Assembly (NCBI GenBank): GCA_033065855.1
Contig: JAVXUO010002747.1
Span: 434,001-498,000, forward strand
Source: Escallonia rubra
Lineage: Eukaryota > Streptophyta > Magnoliopsida > Escalloniales > Escalloniaceae
Direction of reading: 5' to 3'
DNA: 64,000 nt
Part shown: in pieces, positions 34,628 through 47,000 of the stretch
Position numbering within the stretch: the first letter of the stretch is position 1
Layout of the letters: every line of letters starts with the position of its first letter
Notes under the pieces: generated by a model
What the model was told of the DNA's origin: nothing
The model's database searches: none
Seen by the model: the letters and a program-made list of their open reading frames with translations, nothing else
Translations under genes and position numbers: made by a program

Positions 34628-35745
34628 GGGATAATTGCGTAAAATATCCTTGTGGTTTGGGCCTATTGCAAAAAAAAACCTCATAGTTACAAAAGTTGCA
34701 AATGACCGCCTGTTGTGTCAATTTTTTTGCAACTGTTAGAAAATTCATCCAAATTAACGGGACGTGATATTCACTCTCTTAAAAGTGCGTTTGATAGATT
34801 TTTGATACGTTGAAAAGACGAAAGTACCCTCATTTTCTTTTTTTACTCCTATTTAAGACCTAATTTCTTCTCAAATCTAATCTAACCAAACCCTAACCCT
34901 AACCCTAGCCGTTACCATTACCGACCAAAACCCTAACAGCCACTCTCACAACCGAAACCCTAGCCGCCACCCTCACCACGCCCCATCCATCGCCCATTTC
35001 TGCCACCACCACCGCCCATTTTTGCCACCACCACCGCCATGAACCCTTTACAGTTGCTGCTAAATCTATTTCCCCCACCTCGAGTTGGATCTGCATCGCC
35101 AGCCCCGACCACTTACCATGAATCCCCACCGCGAACCCCATCGCGACCACTTGAACATTTCCCCCACCGCGATCGAGGCCCTTCATCGCCACAAGCCCAA
35201 GCCTTGATTAGGGCCGGCGCAAGCAAACAAATGAGGCAACAGGAAGGGGACGAGATGGAAAGGGAAAGAGAAGGAACATTGGTCACCGGCGAGGGCCAAA
35301 GCTATGGACGGAAATGAACCGCGGCAGACGGACGGAAAAAATGGCTGAAGCTACGGCCGACCATTTCTTCGGGTGGAGCAGGCGACGGAGGAAGAAATGA
35401 CCGAGACTGTCGATGTGTAGACCGTAGATCCCAACAATCCGGCCTTTCACCACCACGACATCGATTACGACGGCAGATGGACGGAAGAAATGGCTGAAGC
35501 TACGGCCGACCATTTCTTTGGGTGGAGCAGACGATGGGCATCATTCAGAAAAAGAAAAAAAAAACACTCTAGATCTAAAATTAGGGGTTATATAGAGGGG
35601 TAATTTAGACATTTCAATTATTCTGTTACAGAAATCGTCTGTAGCAACACTTTTGTGTATTCAGGCGGTCATTTGCAACTTTTGTAACTATGAGGGTTTT
35701 TTTGCAATAGGTCCAAACCATAAGGGTATTTTATGCAATTATCCC
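34628..35745. mobile_element. Mutator-like element (non-autonomous, long inverted repeats)
   Basis: Terminal inverted repeats of roughly 110-120 bp begin GGGATAATTGC (34628) and end with its complement at 35745. They share inner phrases such as TTTGCAATAGGTCCAAACC. The flanks AAGAAATAA at 34619-34627 and 35746-35754 are identical, the 9-bp target duplication typical of Mutator. The interior holds a short interstitial telomere-like run (34888-34910), a CCACC/GCCAC-rich block and a duplicated segment of about 66 bp (35322-35387 and 35471-35536). No transposase is present. The GC-rich core could be captured host sequence, as in Pack-MULEs, but no parent gene is recognised. The intact target duplication suggests a fairly young insertion. 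Confidence 0.85.
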
Positions 35746-36062
35746 AAGAAATAAAAGGAAAGAGTTTGAATTATTTGGCTTGTCTAAAAAATAAAAAAGA
35801 TGCTAAGATCAAAGAGGGAGATATAAATTTAAAATCAAGAGTGCCTATCAAGTGTAAACATTCAGCATTCTATAATTTTTTTTTGAAAAACGATAAAAAA
35901 TAAAAGTTTAAAAAGTAAATAATTATTTATAAAAATATATTTAATTTTTATAATTGAAAATTTATTTTATCGAATGTAATAATATAATTTAACAATATTT
36001 ATATTAATAATTCTATTTTTACACGTAGATCGCGTGCCTGTATTATGTGTTACAATGACTCG

Positions 36063-36070
36063 TATAAATA
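36063..36070 (+). promoter_or_regulatory. TATA box of the amino-acid permease gene
   Basis: TATAAATA followed by GAGAG lies 335 bases before the permease start codon. It implies a leader of about 300 bases that includes a short upstream frame. Confidence 0.55.
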
Positions 36071-36232
36071 GAGAGTTTAGATTCGTCAAACATCCCTCTC
36101 GTTCTTCCTACTTTTTCTTCCTTTTTACCTTGAAGGAAAAGGAAAGGAGCAAAGAGACACTGGGTAGCCGTTTCTGCATTTGGACTTTGAACTAGATTCC
36201 AACGGAGCAAGTCACGTAATTCTTTGGTTTGA

Positions 36233-36382
36233 ATGTTCTTCAGCAATCTCCTCCATGACCCAAAGTCAAAGAAGATCACTCTCAATCAATTCAATCACCA
36301 GGCACCAGCCAGCCACCACGCATCGATGGACTCCAATCAGCACTTCTCTCGACCCTGCTTATTCGGAAACTCCCTAGACTAG
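36233..36382 (+). CDS. Upstream open reading frame (49 codons) in the permease leader
   Basis: ATG at 36233 opens a frame that stops at 36380-36382, only 15 bases before the main ATG at 36398. It includes an internal ATGGACTCCAATCAG that resembles the main start, ATGGACTCGAACTAC, so part of the leader may be a small duplication. If the TATA box at 36063 is used, scanning ribosomes would meet this frame first, and it could lower translation of the permease. It may also be chance; conservation is untested. Confidence 0.35.
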   Translation: MFFSNLLHDPKSKKITLNQFNHQAPASHHASMDSNQHFSRPCLFGNSLD

Positions 36383-36397
36383 TTTCAGAAACCAACC

Positions 36398-39390
36398 ATG
36401 GACTCGAACTACTCATCAGACGCAACAGCTGGAGCAGGCAACTCTAGTGTTTACGATGTACACGAAGCTGGAGATTCGGGTGCACATGAAGCTAGAGGCA
36501 CGTGGAAGCACGCCGCTTTCCATGTCGCCACCACCATCGCCACCCCCGCCGCTTATGCCCCGCTTCCCTTCGCCGTCGCTTCTCTCGGCTGGCCTCTAGG
36601 TATGCATACTGTGTGTATTTGTAAACGTCCTCTCACATCCACATGTGTAACTAGCTGATTAGAATGATAAAGAAAACTACTAGCCCAGTTTCATGATCTT
36701 GGCGCCGTTTTAAGGGCGAACTTTGGTTGAATAATAATCTCTTACGAATTTCGCTGTATGTTTGTAGTCTTAACGGAGTAAATGGTACCGCAATTTTGAA
36801 ACATTACCACAATTGCAAAAGAGAAGGAGTGATTTGGAATCTTTAATTTGAAAACCTGGTCACTTAGTTCTTGCTGGAATTGCCGCTGCTTTCTTTGCCA
36901 GAAGGCTACTATTGTGTGCCTATGACGTTTTCTTGATTTTACTCTCGTCGACATTGATACCTCTTGTTTTTCTATGTTTTAGGGGTGACTAGTTTGGTGG
37001 GTGCAACATTGGCGACCTGGTATTCTAGTCTTTTAGTTGCGTCTCTGTGGAAATGGGATGGGAAGAGGCACGTTACATACAGGCATCTTGCAGAGAGTAT
37101 ATATGGTTAGTGTCTATGACCGAATAACTGATCTTATATTTTGGGCCAGTTTGTTCAATCTTGTTAGCTAATGTTGGACATTTATTATGGTTGTAGCTTA
37201 TGATGTGTGTGTGTGGGTGAGCGTGCCAGAATCAGAATATTTGTGCGTGAGTGCGTGAGAATGTATGAGTCAAAAGATTGTGCTTGTGTAGGTGAGCATG
37301 CCAGAGTCAAAAGATTGTGCGTGAGCAACCTTGCTCTAGTCTGCTTGCCCTCGGACTTCTTCACTGACATCCTCCAACTTTTTGTAGCATTGATACTGCA
37401 CTAAGAATATAATTCCGAATTTCAAACTTCAAACTACACGCATCCACTGCTTTTATTGCATCCATTATATCTGGACTATCAATATCTTTTCTGATCTTGA
37501 AGGATACTGGGGTTTCTGGTCTATTGCATTTTTTCAGCAGGTGGCTTCCTTGGGCAATAACATTGCCATTCAAATTGCTGCTGGAAGCAGCCTTAAGGTT
37601 AGTGAAATTTTGAGGTCTCACTGATGTGCCCACAATTAAAAGAGTTATATTACCTTCATGTCCTTGTGTGCAGGCAGTATACAAATACTATTACAGCGAT
37701 GGCGTCTTGAGTCTGCAGCATTTCATTGTTTTCTTTGGGGCATTTGAACTTGTTCTTTCACAGCTCCCAGATATCCATTCACTGAGATGGGTAAATGCAC
37801 TGTGCACTATTAGCACAATTGGGTTTGCTGGTACTACTATTGGCGTTACAATTTATGATGGTATGCTTCAAATACCTCTTTCCACTCCTCATGTGCGTGC
37901 AGAAGTTTTTTTGTCTTTCTTAACTGATTGAGACAATGCAGTTAGCCTCAAGTCCAACAAGTAACAATTCTCAGATTAAAATTTCATTGTTCTTGCAGGG
38001 AAGAAGATTGATAGAAAATCAGTTAGTTACAGTGTGCCTGGCAGCTCCACCTTTAAGATGTTTAAAGCCTTCAATGCTCTTGGCACGATAGCGTTCTCAT
38101 TTGGAGATGCAATGCTTCCTGAAATACAAGTAAATTATATCATTAAATGAAACTAATTATATATAGAATTCGTGCGCTCTCGTGCTCGGTTGCATTTCCA
38201 TAACAATTTTAGTGCACGTTAGAATGTCTACTTGTGCAAATTGTTCTGCCACATGCACTGAGATGGTTAACACATCGTTTCAGAGTACTGTGAGGGAACC
38301 TGCAAAGAAAAATGTGTACAAAGGCGTTTCAGCGGCGTATACCATTATTGTCTTGACTTACTGGCAATTGGCTTTTTGTGGTTACTGGGCATTTGGTTCA
38401 GAAGTTCAGCCTTACATTGTGGCTTCTCTTACTACACCAGAATGGACAACTGTTATGGCTAATCTTTTCGCGGTGATTCAGATATCAGGATGCTTTCAGG
38501 TACTTTTTACGATATTTTATGGACTGCTTGTTCGTTCCGAATTGTTAAATTTCATGCACTATCCTTTTCCAGCTACATTAATTTCTGCTACTTGCTAGTG
38601 CTATTTTATTGAATCAACGGGGTATCTAGGAGCTGATGATCGATACAAGCATGCAGTTACATCCTCTAGGCTTGTTAATCCTTTCTACTAGAAAATTTGG
38701 TGGTAGATTGTCTACTTACTTCTATAGATTGGAAGGAAGCTCAAAATAATTTTTCCTTGCGCAAGAAAATGCTTCAATAAGAGACGTACGAGCGATATAC
38801 TTCCTTGCAGTTTCTCCTTTGTTTTTCCTTGTGAACTACTTAGTCACATCAAATCTAGTACTTGGATTATCCCGACTACGCTTTCTTAACCTCAATTGAT
38901 ATGGAAATTGTGATATACAGTCAAGGGGTTAGCTTTCATCATCTTGTCATCAACCCTTATTCCTCATCTAAATATGTGCTTCCATTTTGTTAAGATATAT
39001 TGCAGGCCAACCTACGCCTATTTCGAGGAAAAACTGCTGTCCAGCAAAACTAAACCCCTCTTTTCCGTCCAGAAGTATTTCCTCCGTCTCGCGTTTACTT
39101 CAGTTTACATGGGTCTTATTACACTTGTGGCCGCAGCCACGCCTTTCTTTGGGGATTTTGTCTCCATATGCGGTGCAATTGGGTTCACTCCACTCGACTT
39201 CGTGTTCCCTGCTTTAGCATATCTAAAAGCTGGAAGAATCCCCCGAGACCCAAAACTTCGCTACTTGATGTTGTTCCTCAACATTACAATAGCTACATGG
39301 TTCTCAGTTGTTGCAGTACTGGGTTGCATCGGTGCAGGCAGGTTTATTGTGCAGGACGTCAAGACTTACAGGTTCTTTCATGATATGTAA
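36398..39390 (+). CDS. AAAP-family amino-acid permease, proline/GABA transporter-like
   Basis: Seven exons: 36398-36599, 36983-37105, 37503-37597, 37674-37860, 37999-38129, 38284-38499 and 38995-39390, encoding 449 residues. All introns are GT-AG and phases agree. Hydrophobic segments run throughout, as expected for a 10-11-helix H+-coupled permease. Family signatures include GTWKHAAFHVATTIATPAAY in the first helix, KRHVTYRHLAESIYG, LSQLPDIHSL, MLPEIQSTVREP, FCGYWAFGS, YCRPTYAYFEEKL, PFFGDFVS and a C-terminus ending DVKTYRFFHDM. The KRH-RHLA, PEIQ-T-PV and PTY-Y phrases are closest to ProT proline transporters, with similarity to GAT1-type GABA transporters; the substrate cannot be read from the sequence. 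It probably acts in the plasma membrane. Exon 7 uses an AAG acceptor at 38994; the nearby CAG 11 bases on would break the frame. Confidence 0.9.
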
Positions 39391-41039
39391 TACTACTGTA
39401 TTCAATCTCAGTTTGCTGCACAAGTTTCATTGTCCAAGCAAGGAAATATTGATTTGTAACTTGTCACTTTGTCATTATCATGCACAAGTGCATCTCTTTT
39501 TGGTATCTTTCAAGACCAGAGCAACCAAACAGTGAAAGTTCATGACACAGCAGCATGTGCTACTTTCTTGCCTTCTAGCCGCTCATGTGTGCACGACCAC
39601 AGCCTCAACCTGCTGTAGAGGGACCTTGCAGTATCTAAAATGAGCCCATGGGGCTGGGCTATATAAAGAGCAGGTTGTTCAGAGCAATGTTACCTTGGTA
39701 AAGGCATGAAAACCGTTTAGCTAATCAAACGACAATGAGGATTTTACTACATGTAAACTACGAAGGCACCTTAAATGTACTACCAAAACTACTTTATAAA
39801 GGTATAAATAACACCAATTAGCCATGCCTTTGGCCTCTTAAAATGTTCGTTGATATTTGAAAAACAAGGTCGAAATAGGCTCAAACAAATTTATTTAGAT
39901 TCATGCCGATTATATCTTAAATAACGTCTGACGTGCCAAAATTGTGGTTCAAGTATGTTACAATTAGTTACAGTGTTTTTTTGCTATGGTCGTAATGACT
40001 GGACATGTTTGATGCAAACAAGATAAACAAGTTTTCATATTTATTGATGTAGTATTTGTTTAACTGAATTTCGTGTCCTTTGTGAACTTAATAAATAATG
40101 GTATCAACCCCGTTATTACGTGTTTAGAGGATAGATTTTAATTAAATCATAATCAGTTCTTAAATTTAGCTTAAATCAGTAAAATTAAAAGTTGTTAGAA
40201 TTGTTTGAATAAAAATGGATGAAAGTAGGTTTAGTGTGGCAAAATGACCATATAATTACTAAAATCTAAATGAGACATTTAATGTCTGTTTATATGTGAG
40301 GATATATTGGTAATTCTTCAGGTCAAACCTGATTCTTCAAAACTGATTAAAATCAGAATCTAAAAAAATGAGGATTATCAATTTTGAACAAATTCGAGCA
40401 GATTTAATCAGTTTATCTTTTTTTGCCAAACACTTCAAACTTAATTTAATCAGTTTTGACCATCATATAATCAATCACAAACATAATCATTCTATCAAAA
40501 AGACATCTGTTTTATTTTTTTAAAAACATGAAAAAAAGGAACATTAACTAACTAATTAATATGTTTATTTTTTCTTTTTTTCTTTTTTTTGGTTGGACTA
40601 TAACCAACTTTAGTGTCAGTCAAACCTAAGTCCCTCTCTCTCTGAAGCTGACTCAATTCTCCTCCGTGCATAATTTACCCCACCACACCACTAAGACCGT
40701 GAATATGGCTGCGTACACATTGGTTACTGCAAGCGGTAATTTAGGAAACCGAGCTGGCAACCGAAGAGACGTGTGTGCCTATCAAGCAAACTCCCCCTAT
40801 CCCCATTTTAACCCCCAACACTTCTTCCCTTTGGCGCTTTTTCTCCACCGCCACGTGTACAAAAACAAATAAACTTCATTCAGTTCCCCGTTTGTTTCTC
40901 CACAAATCTCCCCTAAAGTTTACTCCACAGTTTTCTCATTAGCCAAACACGGCGTAATAAATATAAATAAATAAATACCCCATAGCAATCCATAAACCGC
41001 CATTTTCACAAAAAACTGAAACTCGTCAGGTGAACAGTC
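39391..41039. other. Intergenic region between the permease and ankyrin-TPR genes
   Basis: No gene is recognised. The first part should hold the permease 3' untranslated region. 40320-40500 has several AATCAGTTTTGA/TCAAAACTGATT phrases in both orientations, suggesting a decayed inverted-repeat element without clear ends. A pyrimidine-rich, CACACA-containing stretch follows near 41085-41105, inside intron 1 of the next gene. Confidence 0.4.
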
Positions 41040-44000
41040 ATGGCCTCTCCACCAGGTCCGTCTACGATCATCTCTTTCACGCAGCGCACACACACACGCA
41101 CACACTCTATGTGACGTGCACACATCAACATAACACACTCCATCTGTTTCGTAATTCTGGTCACTACAAACATCTGCTTATGGAGTATGTATTAATATAT
41201 TTCTTTGGGAAGTCGAACTAGAGCAAAAATAACGCGTACAATCAAAGTTTACAGGAAAACAATGGAACGGACCAGAACGTATTGAAACTTTGATTTTCTG
41301 TTTTTGCAGAAAATACTCCTGCATTTCGTCTCATGAATGCGGCAATAACCGGGAATCTGAAACGGCTTAAGAGTAAGAAACCGGTTTTTCTAGGGTTTCT
41401 TGGTACTTCTTTGTTTTTGTTTGAATTTTGGGGATTTTGATCAGTCGCGGCTAACGAACTCGACGACGGCGAGGGATTGGTGAAAGTATATTCGAACGTT
41501 CAGGATTGGGAGGGCCGCAAGGCGCTCCATTATGCTGCTGTGGGAGGTTATATTCATATCTGCAAGTATCTGGTTGGGGAGTTGAAAGTTGATGTATATA
41601 TGAAGGACGGAAAAGGTATTTCTTTTTTTAAAGAGACGGAAATTGTGTTTGTGTATGTGCGCAATAAAGTGCTGTATGCCATGCATTGTGGTTTGTACCT
41701 CTGTCAATGACATTCACAGAAGTGCAACATTCAAATTGTATCTATTACGCATGTATTTTTAATAGGTGAAGGGAAAGTGAAGCACGACAAATTTAGTAGG
41801 TGCAATGACATTAACAGATGTAAAACACCTAAATATGGGGCCACAGTATCCATTATATGTTTACTTTCACAATGTATTGATGAACGCGTCCTTTAAGGAT
41901 TTGACCCTATTACTATGTCAAAAAGGTGAAGTGGAACTTGTACTATTACTCTTTGTAATATATTAAACCTGTGCCCAAGGTTCAAAAACTGACCAGTTGT
42001 TACGGATTTCTTTTTGTATGGTGTTTTAAAGCAAATCCTGTGAGAGGTCTTGGTTCCTCATACTTTGAGCACATGCTGGTGACTCTAAGCTATCAAACGG
42101 ATGTGGCTTTCTTGAGTTGTTTGTCAAATGTGCATGTATGGAATCAATAGCTTCTGATATGTACATTCGTATATAGTATATAAATGATTTAATTTGTATG
42201 GCATGAAAGTATGTTAAATTAAATAGCTTGTGGCTGGTATATATTCGTCCTATTAACGTGGTTTCTTGTTCCTCACAGGTGACACGGCTTTGCATCATGC
42301 AACTCTTGGGTGGAAATTGCCAACTGCTGCATATCTCATTGACAATGGTGCAAATCCTAATTCAGCAAATGATAAGGGGTCTACTGCATTGCATTATGCT
42401 GCTGATACAGGTTTTTCACTTATCTGTAATAGTGTTGTCACTTTTGCTTTTAAGATCTAAGATGTACAAATATGCATTTATGTATAATTCATAAGTATAA
42501 TTATGGGTTTTGGCGTTTAGGTGTCGAAACATCCTAATTGATTCTCGAGTAAAGCAATAGAGTTTTGTGAACTAGTGCAACTTCAATTTGAAAGCTGAAA
42601 ATATGACAGGATCAGTATGATTTCTACAATTACGTGTCCATATCTTTCTTCCCTATTTCCATCTTGTATGGAATGGTAACTTAGTCTTGAAGCTTCAGAA
42701 TAGGTAATCTTTCCCGTTGAAATTTTTGGAGGAAACTCCTGGTGATATATGTCTTAGGTGATTGAGATCGGTGCGATAAGTCACCGGGACCTCCACCTTT
42801 AACCTCGTGGTCATTTAGCATATTATTGAAGACTGTAATTGTTAGTGTGAGTTGGGCCGATCGTGTTATACTTGTAAAAAATCTGTTGGCCTTCTATCCT
42901 GGCTGCTTAATTATATATCAAACTTCCTTGTGTCAAACTTTCACGGCTGTTAATTAGTTCTATACTGGTACAGACCTATGCCTAGTTATTGTTCTTGGCA
43001 GTGATCGTGTACAATTCTAGTTACACTGCAATATGACCAATTAGCGTGTCTGTTTTAACCCGGTCTGATTTACCTGAATCCTAAATAAACTCTCAGTTGG
43101 GGAGTCTGTCCATATTTGATCATCTGTTTTTTTTTTTGTTGTCTTTTAATATATCCCTCTTTTTTTTAATTTGTTTATTTGGTGTTTCAAGTGTCTCTAT
43201 GGAGCCAATATTTGTCATGTATCATTTGCAATGGTGTTGAATTTGTCTCATTTGCATGTTATTCATTTCTCTTGTTTCCGTAGTGTAGAAAGTCCAGTGA
43301 ATATTATGTCAATGATTAACCGGTGGTTGAGAGTAATGGCCTTTAGACCTCGTGATATCAGTTCTCTAGTTGACTGAAAAGTAGCACCCCTCCCGGCACC
43401 GCGCCTGGCGGGAAACACACAATTACAGTAACTTGTGATTTTGACTCGTTTGTTGTATGAATAAGGTTTTGGCTAAATGGTTCAGTGTCTTGTAATTTTT
43501 TTTCTCTAAGGGGGTGGGCAGGTGTTTTCTGGATGTGTTGTACAGTTGGTTATGTTTGCTGTTGTCTATTCTGTTGCAGGACATAAAGATTTACTGCAGC
43601 TGTTGATCTCAAGAGGTGCTGAAATAGATGCAGATTCTGAATCTGGCACACCATTGCATTCTGCTGTAGCTCATGGAAGGAAGGAAGCCATCAAGGTTTT
43701 GTTAAATAGCAAAGCCAACGTAAGGAAAATCATAATTATTTGGTCCATTGAATTTGAATAAGAATCCAAGCTACCAAAGGAAGTTACCGCTCTTTAGTGC
43801 ATAACATATATGATGAACGGATGATTTTTGTGTGATGACGAACATTATCAAAGACAAATTGAGAGTACATAATATATGTTATCTGGGTTTATTGTGCAGT
43901 TAAGAATGAGATACTGATCCCGCAGTGCTTGATAAAGTAAGAAAATTCAATTAGGGTTAGATGCATCCTGCATTAATATGACGCCCTTTGCCTAGAGGAT

Positions 44001-47000
44001 GCTTTTACTTGTTGAACTTTTTTATTTACGAAGGTTTGGATTAGGATTTTATTAATTGTTAGTTTCTACATTGAAATGAGTGACTGTTGACTTGGCTTGA
44101 GTTTTTTACGGTCATAAAATAATAGACAATGTGGTCAAACCCATGCGTTAACAAGGTTAACTCCATCAGGTTCGTGCTTTTAATTCTTATTCATCTGTTT
44201 CCCTAATGTATATAACCTGCGAACCAGCTGGCGGGCTTGTGTGCTGGTTTCCTAAAGTTTCACTGAAGAGTATTCTTGCTTGTTGCTTGTTGGTGAGGAA
44301 GGCGCCAAACTCCACCTCTGGGGAGGTGCACAACTTACAGGGGGAGGTCCTCGTTATCAACCCTTTAGGTATTCATGTCAATCTCGCCAACGCTGTAGAC
44401 ATCTAGCTCAAGGAGCTCAGTCTGAGTGCCCGGCAGTTCAGACTCCTTGTCTTGGAGCTTATTAAACTTTATGAAAAGGAAACTCTGTCCATATTTGACT
44501 TCTCACTTTCAACCGATTGTATCATGGCACTCAAGAAGAGCCTTCTCCACTTCCAGCTTTGACTTCTGAACTCTTTAACTTTCTTAGGAACCCGTGACAT
44601 CTGCTGTCAAGAAGCCCCTATCCCTATCACCGCACCATGCATTGTTCCAAAACCTGTACTCCTTTTTCACTACCACGAAAGGGGTGAAAAGTGATATAGC
44701 TCCCCTTACTGCATCATAATACACGATTTCATGCTTTGGTTGACAAATGCCTCTTAACTATTAGATGACTACTTACTGTCTACCGCCTTGATATATAGTT
44801 GCATTTGGGTCGTCGATTGACATACTTCCTTATTCTTTTATCTAATCACCAAATGGTTGTGAAGCACGCAGAGAGAATGCTCTTTCAACTTTTTTACCTT
44901 TTCGGCTTTTGCTTAGTGGGAATAAGGCACCCTTCAGGTTATTATTGGCCTGCGTAGCCTATGATTTGTCGACATAATTGTCGAGGGAAATCTAGATGCA
45001 GAAATCAGTTCTTGGTCATCAGAAACTGTACCTTTTGCTGCTAACATTTCATGTAACCCAAATTTATCTGTACAGAATCTACACTTGCTTCTCTAAAAGC
45101 AATCTGATCCACTCCAACTCAGTAGGGTGCCAAAACCTGTATTCCTTCCACTGTGCCACCTGCTTGTACATCCTCAAGATCAGGCCTGTACATCACTTGT
45201 GAATCTTTGAGCGCACTTGCTTTATTGCCCCAACCTCTTCCGTCTGGGATTGCGCTACATAATTTGCCCTCTGATCATAACTATAATGAAGCATCGAGAT
45301 GTTTTATGTTCTAGCCAACATTACCATATTCTAATCACCCATTCCTGCGGCAGATCTTGAGTCGAAGGTCTTTTTTCACAAATAACAAGAAGTGATACTC
45401 CTTTCGTATGCAAATATTGTCCTCTTTGATTTAAACATAGTATTAGGGGAGATAGATAACTGGAGTTAATGTGACTTAGAATTGTTTTCTTTTCCAGTTA
45501 CGCCTACATTTATGGTGGGTGGTGGAGTATTTTTTTTTATAGTTGGAGCATTGAATGCTTAAAACAGAGGCGGAAGGTGGTGACGAAAATGCTTGACATT
45601 CAACTGGGCAATAATATGTTGAGCTTCATACTATTGAGTTCTGTTGTAAGTCCTGTTATAAGTCCTTCATAGACCTTTATGACCACTCTGGATCCTAAAA
45701 AGTGCTCTCTTATCATATTCAGGAGGCAAGTTTAGGAGCTGCTCGACACACTAAAAGTAACTTTCAGCTAAATAATTGGTGAATTTGCCGGATTGAACAA
45801 ATTAGTTAGCCTTAAAAGTATGTTTTCAAACTTGTGCAGTACTTGTAGCTTTGATTTAGAGTCCTCATAACGCTTTCTGAAGCACTACTCTCCCAACTTT
45901 CCTCTCCACCGTCTTGAACCTTGACATGCTCTAACCTTTGTTCGATCTGAGAGCATCTGAAAGAAGACTTACTTTTGGTAGCCCCCCTTGGGTTTCTCAA
46001 CTTTTTACATACATGTCATTTTATGTTGAATGATGAAGAGGATCCATCTTATGTCAAGTATTTTAGTTGATTTTTTCTTTGTGTATGTGCAGCCAAATTC
46101 AGTTTCACAGCATTTTATCACTCCATTGTATCTAGCAGTCCTTTATCAATCCATAGAATGCGTGAAGCTGTTGCTCAAGGTATATAGTGTTTCTTGCAGC
46201 TTATAATGAATAGCATGCCTAAAACCATGCATAACAACATGTAGTCCTTAGGAGCTTTCGATAAATGGCGTACTTTATACATGATGGCTTTGTGAAATTT
46301 TATGGTCTAATTGCAATCGGAAACACAAACTCCCTATTGTGTTTATGCATTTATGCTCTGATCTGGTTTTCATATCTTTTCTTTTTCCTTTTTTTGTTTG
46401 ACTTGTTGGATGGTGTTTAATATGAACTTTAGTGTAACACCTTATCAATTGTATCTCCCTGTCTTCATGGTAAAAGGGGATTACTTGCTTTTTCGAGCCA
46501 TTGTACATACTTTAGGTTACCATCAAATGTGAGCGACAGGATGAACTTGAGTAGTCATCAAGCTGGACCAACATGTAAAACGTGTAAGTTGTATCTGCCT
46601 TTTAGGCTTGGAATAATAGAAAGACTGAAATCTGAATGCATGCTGGGAGGTCCAACGGTTCGCACATAAAGTACTTGCACTTGGCTGGGAGGTCCTTGTT
46701 TTATTGGTTTATGCATTTTCGCCCTCCTACTAGAATATATAAGTTATCCAGGATCAGAAGTGACCAACCACGTATGCAGCATGCGTGGCTCATGGTTAGA
46801 ATTAATGTTCTTTTTGAAGCCATCTTTATATTTGGCATTACATCTAAGGTTCTTTTTTTAGGATTAATGTTCAGTTTTTCCCTATAAATACTAGGTCCCT
46901 AGTTTGTTCAACAAAATATGAACAAAGAATATCTCATTACATTACACTTTCCCTTTAGTTGCCAAGGAGATATTGACAGCCTCTTGCTCTAGTATATATT

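Noticed and set aside
34888-34910. Telomere
   Set aside because: Only about three CCCTAA units, inside a Mutator-like element; a short interstitial run, not a chromosome end.
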